NCBI GenBank assembly: GCA_900756555.1
Contig: CAAEKP010000141.1
Coordinates: 1 to 15,694 of the forward strand
Source: Peptococcaceae bacterium
GTDB taxonomy: Bacteria; Bacillota; Peptococcia; Peptococcales; Peptococcaceae
Length of the DNA stretch: 15,694 nt
Direction: 5' to 3'
The position numbers and the translations under genes are program-made. Below are positions 7,527-12,909 of this stretch, one piece after another. The notes below the pieces were generated by a model. The model did no database searches, was not told the DNA's origin, and saw nothing but the letters and a program-made list of their open reading frames with translations. Numbering within the stretch: the first letter of the stretch is position 1; every line of letters starts with the position of its first letter.

Positions 7527-7554
7527 TTGACAAATACAGCCTGCATGGTATACT
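7527..7554 (+). promoter_or_regulatory. Strong sigma-A promoter of the YeiH-type transporter
   Basis: A consensus TTGACA (7527-7532) and TATACT (7549-7554) are separated by 16 bases. The expected start is about A7561, which leaves a leader of about 234 bases before the transporter ATG. Confidence 0.82.
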
Positions 7555-7639
7555 TTACCTATCCACCAATTTAACAACTTCTTAATTACATTTTTATTTT
7601 CTATATCATGTACACAGGTACAAAATTTTGGTGGCTTTT

Positions 7640-7699
7640 ATGAAAAATACTCTGCCAAGAAGGAGGTCTGCGAATCGGCTGTTTTTCATAGTATCATAA
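7640..7699 (+). CDS. Possible 19-codon leader peptide
   Basis: An ATG six bases after GGTGG is followed by 19 codons and a TAA just before the terminator-like hairpin. It begins MKNTLPRRRSANR, with AGA AGG AGG arginine codons in a row. Its only ribosome site is the 3' arm of the leader's closing stem, so folding would hide it. The reading frame may be chance; it could equally be a purely structural RNA segment. Confidence 0.25.
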   Translation: MKNTLPRRRSANRLFFIVS

Positions 7700-7702
7700 G
7701 TA

Positions 7703-7740
7703 ATAGCAGATACTGATTATCCGCTATCATTTTTAATTTT
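7703..7740 (+). terminator. Terminator-like hairpin in the transporter leader
   Basis: ATAGCAGATA (7703-7712) pairs with TATCCGCTAT (7718-7727) with one A-C mismatch and a 5-base loop, followed by CATTTTTAATTTT. It lies between the promoter and the gene, so it would act as an attenuator rather than end a transcription unit. Confidence 0.55.
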
Positions 7741-7749
7741 CTTAATATT
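7735..7749 (+). promoter_or_regulatory. CodY-box-like site in the transporter leader
   Basis: AATTTTCTTAATATT matches 13 of 15 positions of the CodY consensus AATTTTCWGAAAATT. It lies 46 bases before the transporter ATG and overlaps the T-tract of the attenuator hairpin. CodY can block elongation from sites inside leaders. The A+T-rich setting raises the risk of a chance match. Confidence 0.4.
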
Positions 7750-7794
7750 TAATTATTTCGTATTTATTTTTCTTTCTGAAAGGAGCGATTTATT

Positions 7795-9159
7795 ATGGCT
7801 ACACCTCAACAGGACGATCGCGTTGTTGCCGATAAGTTTGCCTGGTCCGACTTAATTAAAAAAGAAGACTGGTGGGCAATTTGGCTTGGTTTTATCATCA
7901 TTGCCTGTGGTGTTGTATCTGTTACCACAGGAGCATTCACCTTCAAGGCTGTTAAATTCCCAACATGGGGGAACGCTGACAACCCAACTCTGTTCAGCGG
8001 CTTGAACGGCGAATATTTTATGAGTTTAGCATTTACATTTATTGTGTTATTAGCATTATTCTCTTTAGGTATGTTCTTTATGGGGAAAAATGTTCCTAAG
8101 TTCGCCATTGGTTTCGTGGGCGTATTTTTACTGGCTTGGGTTGCTTATGCGTTAGCTGCGCAGGCTACCATGAAAAACTATGTAGAATATGCTTTCTGGG
8201 CTTTGGTAGTTGGTTTGCTGATCTGTAACACCATTGGCACGCCAGAGTGGATTAAACCGGCCATTCAGACCGAGTATTATGTAAAAACCGGTTTGGTTGT
8301 CATGGGGGCTGAAGTACTGTTCTCCAATATCACCAACTTTGGTATTTATGGTCTGGCTATTGCCTGGTTTGTAACTCCAATCGTTATTATCTTCATGTGG
8401 ATTTTCGGTACAAAATTCCTGAAGATGGTTTCCAAACCAATGGTTATCGTTATCGCCACTGCTACTTCTGTGTGCGGGGTATCTGCTGCTATCGCTGCGG
8501 CTGCTGCTTCCGGCGCTAAGAAAAATGACTTAACATTTGCGATTGGTCTGTCCTTAATGTTCACCGTACTGATGATGGTATTTATGCCGCTGGGCATCAA
8601 AGCAGTTGGCATGGATCCAATGGTCGGCGGCGCGTGGATTGGCGGTACTGTTGACTCCACCGGTGCAGTAGTACTGGCTGGGGAAGCACTGGGCCCTGTA
8701 GGCGGTCAGGTTGCAGCTCTGGTTAAAATGATTCAGAACATTCTGATCGGTTTCATCGCGTTGGCAATCTCCATCTTCTTCGCTATGAAAGTAGATGTGG
8801 ATGATTCCCGTGATAAAGTAGGCGCTAGTGAAATCTGGCATCGTTTCCCTAAATTCATCATCGGGTTCTTTGTTGCTTCTGTAATTTTCTCTTTCATCAT
8901 TATGCCAGTATTCGGCAAAGATACTTACAGCGCAATTCTGAAATCCTTCAGTAACTTCAAAGGTTGGTGCTTCTGCTTAGCCTTCACAGCTATCGGTCTG
9001 GAATCCAACTTCAAAGAAATGGCTTACTATATGCAGGGTGGGAAACCTCTGACACTGTACGTAGTAGGTCAGACATTCAACCTGGTTCTGACACTGTTAG
9101 TGGCTTGGATTATGCTGAGCGGTGTATTCTTTGATATTCCAACCATCGCTACTACCTGA
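7795..9159 (+). CDS. YeiH/UPF0324-type membrane transporter (putative sulfate/sulfur-oxyanion exporter family)
   Basis: This 454-residue integral membrane protein has about 12 predicted membrane segments (near 27-47, 74-96, 101-122, 131-148, 163-178, 183-205, 215-239, 246-267, 306-330, 351-373, 389-403 and 419-446). SVCGVSAAIAAAAASG (225-240) and GGAWIGGTVDSTGAVVLAGEALG split as GGAWIGGTVDSTG (278-290) and AVVLAGEALG (291-300) match the conserved core of PF03601 (Cons_hypoth698, YeiH). IGLESNF near 400 corresponds to the family's C-terminal motif. At 454 residues it is about 100 longer than typical YeiH proteins, with an extra N-terminal segment. Transport of sulfate or other sulfur oxyanions is the family label; direct evidence is thin. 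AAAGGAG precedes the ATG. Its strong promoter and structured leader suggest high but conditional expression. Confidence 0.85.
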   Translation: MATPQQDDRVVADKFAWSDLIKKEDWWAIWLGFIIIACGVVSVTTGAFTFKAVKFPTWGNADNPTLFSGLNGEYFMSLAFTFIVLLALFSLGMFFMGKNVPKFAIGFVGVFLLAWVAYALAAQATMKNYVEYAFWALVVGLLICNTIGTPEWIKPAIQTEYYVKTGLVVMGAEVLFSNITNFGIYGLAIAWFVTPIVIIFMWIFGTKFLKMVSKPMVIVIATATSVCGVSAAIAAAAASGAKKNDLTFAIGLSLMFTVLMMVFMPLGIKAVGMDPMVGGAWIGGTVDSTGAVVLAGEALGPVGGQVAALVKMIQNILIGFIALAISIFFAMKVDVDDSRDKVGASEIWHRFPKFIIGFFVASVIFSFIIMPVFGKDTYSAILKSFSNFKGWCFCLAFTAIGLESNFKEMAYYMQGGKPLTLYVVGQTFNLVLTLLVAWIMLSGVFFDIPTIATT

Positions 9160-9192
9160 TGAACGATATTGTTAATTAGGATGTGACAGAAC

Positions 9193-9492
9193 ATGAATGA
9201 CGTAACAAGACAAAAAATAGTGAAAGCATTGAACCGATTCTCCATCGTATTCTGCTGCTGTGCACTGGTGATTGCCATTTATCTGGCATCACAGAATGCC
9301 GGCCTGATTGATGGCAACTTTGGTCCCGGCTCTTACTATTATTCCGACATCCCCGGCTGGGAAAAAATCTTTCTCAGCGACAAAACCTGGCACTTGGGAT
9401 TTGAAAACCCGGTTGCCGCTTACGGCTTCTTTGTAATCTGGGGATTGTTGAGCTTTAAAGCTTTGCTTTGGCTAGACAAGAAATTAAAGTAA
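9193..9492 (+). CDS. Small two-helix membrane protein of unknown function
   Basis: This 99-residue protein begins 33 bases after the transporter stop, so it is almost surely cotranscribed with it. A TAGGA sits about 11 bases before the ATG, a rather long spacing. Two membrane helices are visible, near residues 18-37 (IVFCCCALVIAIYLA, with three adjacent cysteines) and 74-92 (AAYGFFVIWGLLSFKALLW). They are joined by an aromatic-rich loop with SYYYSDIPGWEKIF. The N- and C-termini are lysine-rich and would be cytoplasmic. I do not recognise a family. Position suggests an accessory or stabilising subunit of the transporter. A very strong terminator follows 26 bases after the stop. Confidence 0.8.
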   Translation: MNDVTRQKIVKALNRFSIVFCCCALVIAIYLASQNAGLIDGNFGPGSYYYSDIPGWEKIFLSDKTWHLGFENPVAAYGFFVIWGLLSFKALLWLDKKLK

Positions 9493-9518
9493 AACACACG
9501 ATATAACACAACAAACAC

Positions 9519-9562
9519 AACGCCCTGTCGCGGTTTCACAGAAACTGCAACAGGGCGTTTTC
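9519..9562 (+). terminator. Very strong intrinsic terminator of the transporter unit
   Basis: AACGCCCTGT (9519-9528) pairs perfectly with ACAGGGCGTT (9550-9559). The stem continues inward (GCGGTTTC with GAAACTGC, one mismatch and one G-U) to an ACA loop, about 18 bp in all, followed by TTTTCTT. It might also slow minus-strand transcription from the convergent glycosidase gene, though the T-tract there is interrupted. Confidence 0.93.
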
Positions 9563-9622
9563 TTCATTGCCATGTTTTCTTTATGCCATTCAGTATTGTT
9601 ATTCAACTTTGCGGATGTTTTT

Positions 9623-9656
9623 ATCTAGTCAAGCATATTTTATCTATTCAAGCATA
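9623..9656 (-). repeat. 15-bp near-perfect direct repeat over the glycosidase stop codon
   Basis: ATCTAGTCAAGCATA (9623-9637) and ATCTATTCAAGCATA (9642-9656) differ at one base. The second copy contains the stop codon and last codons of the glycosidase gene, so this looks like a small tandem duplication (19-base period) of its 3' end. Confidence 0.7.
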
Positions 9657-10864
9657 GCCGTTACACTGTCCTTGATGCCCAGCACATTATTTTTTAACGC
9701 ACCATAGCCGTAAAAGATACTGCCCTGCACATTACCGTTATCGCGATTGTACCCAATCTGCCGCTGCAATTCCAATCCATCCATCCACTGTGTGCCTTGC
9801 GCGCTGTCGCCTATTTTATACGCCGCATGACCAATGTACAGCTTCACGCCGGTGCCTCTGGTTACATCACTCCACCAGTCCACTAAAGTGGCGTAATCGC
9901 ACTGCTTATGGCCAATCTGCCAGTAAATCTGGGGCGCAATATAATCCAGCCAACCCTTCTGCACCCACTTGCGCGTATCGGCATAATGGTCGTAGTAAGT
10001 TTCCACGCCGGCAGTAGTGTCAGAACCAGCCGGATTACTGCTCTGATTGGCCCACACACCAGCCGGGCTGACACCAAACACCACGCCCTGCTTCTGATGC
10101 ACCAGCTGATAGGTTTCCTGCACCAGCAAATCTACATTATGCCGCCGCCAATCCTCAATATTGCTATAACCCTGCCCGTACCTGGCAAAAGTATCCGCAT
10201 CATCAAAATTGCCTGTAGGATAAAAATAATCATCATAGTGAATGCCCGCCAGGTTATAACGGTCTAACAGTTCTTTCACACCCTGCAGCACCAGATAGCG
10301 GGACATTGGCTCACCGGGGTTCAGGTACAGCTCGCCGCTGGAGTGCGGCACCACCAAGTCGCTGTACAAGCGAGCAGGATTATCCGCGCTCAGCGCATTT
10401 ACATCCAGATTAGGCTTAGCAGCCGTGCCGCGGGTAATCTTATACGGATTAATCCAGGCATGAATGCCGATGCCGCGCTTCTGCCCCTCGGCAATCAGAT
10501 AAGCCAGCGGATCAAAGTTCTGCGCCGGAGCCTGCCCCTGTGTGCCAGTCAGATAAACCGACCACGGGAACACATCAGAGCGATACAGCGCATCGGCTGT
10601 GGGGCGCACCTGAAAAAATACCGCGTTCAGATGCATGGCTTCCGCATTATCCAGAATAGCGTTCAGCTCCTGCTTCATCTGCGCTACAGAGATACCTTTT
10701 TTACTGGGGAAATCAATGTTATACACACTGGCAATCCACACGCCCCGCAGTTCTTCCCTGCCTGCCGCCTCCGCCTGTTTAGGCCCCCATGACAGCGGTG
10801 CTCCACTGCACAATACGCTGAACACAAAGGTCAGCAGACAAATCCTTGCAATCCATTTTTTCAT
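9644..10864 (-). CDS. Secreted GHL10/DUF187 family glycoside hydrolase (YngK/YddW-like)
   Basis: I place the start at the ATG at 10864, six bases after GGAGGAGG, giving 406 residues; an upstream extension lacks support. MKKW with a hydrophobic core (ICLLTFVFSVL) and AEAA near 31-34 is a Sec signal peptide; SVLC does not make a good lipobox. The mature part is the DUF187/GHL10 domain: ELRGVWIASVYNIDFPSKKG (38-57), AVFFQVRPTADALY (81-94), GIGIHAWINPYKI (131-143), GIHYDDYFYP (207-216), VVFGVSPAGVWAN (261-273) and IAPQIYWQIGHK (309-320). The paired Asp residues of HYDDY are plausible active-site residues. E. coli YddW (DigH) of this family cuts peptidoglycan glycans stripped of peptides, so a cell-wall role is likely. 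No binding domains are attached. Confidence 0.9.
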   Translation of the reverse strand: MKKWIARICLLTFVFSVLCSGAPLSWGPKQAEAAGREELRGVWIASVYNIDFPSKKGISVAQMKQELNAILDNAEAMHLNAVFFQVRPTADALYRSDVFPWSVYLTGTQGQAPAQNFDPLAYLIAEGQKRGIGIHAWINPYKITRGTAAKPNLDVNALSADNPARLYSDLVVPHSSGELYLNPGEPMSRYLVLQGVKELLDRYNLAGIHYDDYFYPTGNFDDADTFARYGQGYSNIEDWRRHNVDLLVQETYQLVHQKQGVVFGVSPAGVWANQSSNPAGSDTTAGVETYYDHYADTRKWVQKGWLDYIAPQIYWQIGHKQCDYATLVDWWSDVTRGTGVKLYIGHAAYKIGDSAQGTQWMDGLELQRQIGYNRDNGNVQGSIFYGYGALKNNVLGIKDSVTAMLE

Positions 10865-10925
10865 GTACATCCTCCTCCGATATATTCTCTGGCGAAACAT
10901 TGTGCCTGTTGCATTTTGCAATCCT

Positions 10926-11071
10926 ACGGACACAGGAAATTTTGTTCAGAGCAAGGCGGCTTTTGTTTTTTTGAGCGACACGCGCCCGACGACTTTCTAG
11001 TCGGGTGTAAAGGCACGCAAGGCGAAGAAAAACAAAAACAACACAGCTCTGGGCAAAATTAACGCGTCCGT
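10926..11071. repeat. 146-base imperfect inverted-repeat element
   Basis: The outer arms ACGGAC (10926-10931) and GTCCGT (11066-11071) are perfect. Further in, AATTTTGTTCAGAGC (10938-10952) and GCTCTGGGCAAAATT (11046-11060) match at 13 of 15 positions. T-rich and A-rich stretches (around 10961-10972 and 11029-11040) then face each other, and CCCGAC/GTCGGG forms the tip (10987-11007). No open frame is present. It ends exactly before the stop codon of the metallopeptidase gene and separates that gene from the glycosidase. It resembles a REP/MITE-type interspersed intergenic repeat and could also fold in RNA as a terminator or stabiliser. Copy number cannot be seen from one window. Confidence 0.65.
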
Positions 11072-11770
11072 CTACAGGCTTCGCAAATCTACCAACACCG
11101 ATAGCGCCTGCTTTAATTGACGATACTCCGGCTCAAATTGTTCCAGCAGGGTATAAAATTGCGGACTGTGGTTACTCTCACAAAAATGCAGATATTCATG
11201 AATCAGCACCTGCCGGACGCAATTCAGCGGCGCCATGGCCAGCCACAGGTTCAAAATAATTTTATGCGTCTGGCTGTAACATAATCCCCAGCTGGCACGC
11301 ATTTTGCGCACCGCAAAGTCCGGCTCCGGCAAAGCCAGCGCAGCCAACTGCTGCCGCACCTGCTTATCCAATGGGGGAATAATCTCCTGCAACAGCATCT
11401 GCCGATAAAACGCCTCCACCATCTGCCGGCAATGCGTTTCGCTGGCACAGCCTGTTAACTGCAATACCGTGCCATTCCACTGCCAGCTTCGCTTGCCCGC
11501 AGCATTTACTTGCAGCGGATATATCTTGCCCAGATATGCCACCTGCCCGTTATCGCAATAGCGATTGTGCAGCCCCTGTTGTTGCCGCTTTTGCTGTAAC
11601 TGCTCTATCTTCTGCTGATGGGCTGTAATCCAAGTCTGCTTTTGCTGCACAAATTGCTCAATGCGCTGTTTGCTCACCCGCTTCGGCGCCGTCACCAGCA
11701 GTTTGCCCTCCGCTGTGATGCGCAGCGTGATATTTTTTACGTTTTTGTACTGTATCTCGTAATCAATCAT
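11072..11770 (-). CDS. YgjP-type zinc metallopeptidase (PF01863/DUF45)
   Basis: The 232-residue protein has LIHEYLHFCESNHSPQFY with HEYLH at 191-195 and a third ligand candidate H201, the HExxH...H layout of YgjP/SprT-like gluzincins. Upstream, RKMRASWGLCYSQTHKIILN (155-174) corresponds to the conserved W-G-x-C segment, followed by LWLAMAP. The N-terminal part has the usual beta-rich DUF45 start (NITLRITAEGKLLVTAPK) and a Gln/Lys-rich helix at 42-65. There is no signal peptide, so it is cytoplasmic. The substrate is unknown. It starts 18 bases after the antiporter stop with no clear Shine-Dalgarno sequence, so translation may depend on coupling to the upstream gene. Confidence 0.88.
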   Translation of the reverse strand: MIDYEIQYKNVKNITLRITAEGKLLVTAPKRVSKQRIEQFVQQKQTWITAHQQKIEQLQQKRQQQGLHNRYCDNGQVAYLGKIYPLQVNAAGKRSWQWNGTVLQLTGCASETHCRQMVEAFYRQMLLQEIIPPLDKQVRQQLAALALPEPDFAVRKMRASWGLCYSQTHKIILNLWLAMAPLNCVRQVLIHEYLHFCESNHSPQFYTLLEQFEPEYRQLKQALSVLVDLRSL

Positions 11771-11788
11771 TCTGCAATCTACCCATAA

Positions 11789-12748
11789 TTACAGCGCCGC
11801 GCTGCAAATTACAATGACATAAGCGATGTAGAACAGCAGCATCAAAATCCCCTGCACACGGAAGAAACGCTGCGCAATCAACGGCGGCAGCACAGCCATC
11901 AGCCCCACAGCCAAACAGGCAGGCAAGTCCACCAGACAAGCCTGCGTGGAAATGGTCAAGGTGCCGCCGGCCAGCATGGAACTGATTGGCAGAATCATAG
12001 TTAAGTCAATAATATTGGCCCCTAAGATGTTACCAATCGACAGAGAGCCTTCTTTTTTGGCAATGGCGGTCAGGGTAGTCACCAGTTCCGGCAGAGAAGT
12101 GCCCACCGCAATCAGAGTAGCGCCGATGATGCTTTCCGGGATACCCAGAATGCGAGCCAGTTCACTGCCGTTATCCACCAGCAGCTGTGCGCCGATTACA
12201 ATACCGGCAGCGCCGCCTACAAACTTCGCCATATTCATCAAGACCACATTGCGGCTGTCCAGCACGCCTTCATTGCTGCTGTTATCCTTCATGGATCTGC
12301 GGGCAGAAACCACATTCTCTGCCATAAAGATGATAAACAGCACCAGCAGCAGCATACTTGGCACCGCCCGCAGTTCACCGCCAGAAGACAATGCATACAG
12401 CAAGCCACAAGCCAGCAGCATCAGAATGCCCTTAAAGGCAATCTGATTGCGCTGAATCACCGATGGCAGGCACACAATAGAGATACCCATAATCAAACCC
12501 AGATTGGCCGTTACAGAGCCAACAGCGTTGCCCACAGCAATATCTGCTTTGCCGCCCATAGCAGCGATCGCAGAGGTCAGCAGTTCCGGCAGCGTAGTAG
12601 CCAGGCTCACGATGGTAGCGCCGATGATAAATTTTGGAATCCCTGATTTTACCGCAATCCAGGTGGACGCATCCACAAACAGATCGCCGCCTTTTACAAT
12701 CAGGAAAATCCCCAATAAAAATAACGCAACTACAATTACAATACTCAT
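11789..12748 (-). CDS. CaCA-family Na+/Ca2+ antiporter (YrbG-like)
   Basis: The 319-residue membrane protein has the two inverted alpha repeats of the cation/Ca2+ exchanger family. Repeat 1 is SLATTLPELLTSA (48-60) with GNAVGSVTANLG (73-84); repeat 2 is AVGTSLPELVTTL (214-226) with GNILGANIIDL (239-249). Both key glutamates, E55 and E221, are present. About ten membrane helices surround a short hydrophilic loop (151-167). Bacterial members exchange Ca2+ or other cations for Na+ or H+ across the inner membrane; the ion used here is inferred. AGAGAGGAAG precedes the ATG. A terminator-like hairpin with a short ORF lies directly upstream. The metallopeptidase gene follows by 18 bases and is probably in the same operon. 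Confidence 0.92.
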   Translation of the reverse strand: MSIVIVVALFLLGIFLIVKGGDLFVDASTWIAVKSGIPKFIIGATIVSLATTLPELLTSAIAAMGGKADIAVGNAVGSVTANLGLIMGISIVCLPSVIQRNQIAFKGILMLLACGLLYALSSGGELRAVPSMLLLVLFIIFMAENVVSARRSMKDNSSNEGVLDSRNVVLMNMAKFVGGAAGIVIGAQLLVDNGSELARILGIPESIIGATLIAVGTSLPELVTTLTAIAKKEGSLSIGNILGANIIDLTMILPISSMLAGGTLTISTQACLVDLPACLAVGLMAVLPPLIAQRFFRVQGILMLLFYIAYVIVICSAAL

Positions 12749-12764
12749 CTTGTTTCTTCCTCTC

Positions 12765-12803
12765 TCAAAAAAGAGCGGTCACATTAAACAAAACACTGTT
12801 CAT
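12765..12803 (-). CDS. Possible 12-codon leader peptide upstream of the antiporter
   Basis: An ATG on the minus strand is preceded by a perfect AGGAGG nine bases upstream and encodes MNSVLFNVTALF, ending in TGA 16 bases before the antiporter ATG. The 3' arm and T-tract of the terminator hairpin lie inside this frame, so a ribosome translating it would open the hairpin. The strong ribosome site with no other use makes it more credible than a random short frame. Confidence 0.4.
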   Translation of the reverse strand: MNSVLFNVTALF

Positions 12804-12813
12804 GCAACCGCCC
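12767..12813 (-). terminator. Intrinsic terminator between nptA and the antiporter, possibly an attenuator
   Basis: On the minus strand GGGCGGTTGCAT (plus 12802-12813) pairs with ATGTGACCGCTC (plus 12773-12784) over 12 bp, three of them G-U, around a 17-base loop, and six T's follow. It ends only about 18 bases before the antiporter ATG, leaving no room for a promoter after it. It must therefore be read through or regulated if the antiporter is expressed. Confidence 0.8.
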
Positions 12814-12860
12814 CTCCTAATTCATTTTCATGATAAAACTTCAAACTATTTTTACTTCAG

Positions 12861-12889
12861 ATAATACTTGATAAAGTAATGCTTGATAA
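12861..12889 (-). promoter_or_regulatory. Putative promoter of the CaCA antiporter
   Basis: On the minus strand TTATCA (plus 12884-12889) and TATTAT (plus 12861-12866) are spaced by 17 bases, matching 4/6 and 5/6 of consensus. Transcription would start near 12854, upstream of the short ORF and the terminator hairpin. Confidence 0.5.
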
Positions 12890-12891
12890 AG
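12862..12891 (-). repeat. 15-bp tandem duplication that forms the antiporter promoter
   Basis: TAATACTTGATAAAG (12862-12876) and TAATGCTTGATAAAG (12877-12891) are adjacent and differ at one base. One copy supplies the -10 and the other the -35 of the putative promoter. Confidence 0.75.
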
Positions 12892-12909
12892 CTCCGCCAC
12901 AGAACCATT

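Larger units (their letters stand above)
7561..7749 (+). promoter_or_regulatory. Structured 5' leader with attenuator-like architecture (unrecognised riboswitch or attenuator candidate)
   Basis: Starting two bases after the predicted transcript start, CCACCAA (7563-7569) pairs with TTGGTGG (7628-7634). Inside is a TGTAC/GTACA hairpin with an ACAG loop (7609-7622). Next TATGAAAAA (7639-7647) can pair with TTTTTCATA (7682-7690), enclosing a G-rich segment with AAGGAGGT (7660-7667). Then comes a terminator-like hairpin (7703-7727). AGTATC (7690-7695) can instead pair with GATACT (7709-7714), which would break that hairpin. This matches the logic of transcription attenuation. I do not recognise a known riboswitch class, and no T-box signature is present. 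Confidence 0.55.
7079..7794. other. Divergent intergenic control region between aminotransferase and transporter genes
   Basis: These 716 bases hold no convincing protein gene. From left to right there are: the aminotransferase leader with a hairpin (7148-7167), its promoter (7190-7218), an 11-bp tandem repeat (7235-7256), a GTTAA/TTAAC A/T hairpin (7367-7381), TTATCATAA repeats (7440-7460), the transporter promoter (7527-7554) and its structured leader. Such length and density of signals are unusual next to the short spacers elsewhere in the window. Confidence 0.75.

Noticed and set aside
7561..7794. T-box leader upstream of the transporter
   Set aside because: No conserved T-box sequence (AGGGTGGNACCGCG-like) or specifier loop is visible.
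10865..10933. N-terminal extension of the glycosidase
   Set aside because: It would place 23 residues before a clear signal peptide and ignores the GGAGGAGG next to the ATG at 10864.
11946..12446. 166-codon open frame on the plus strand inside the antiporter gene
   Set aside because: Antisense shadow of a conserved membrane protein; no family motif.
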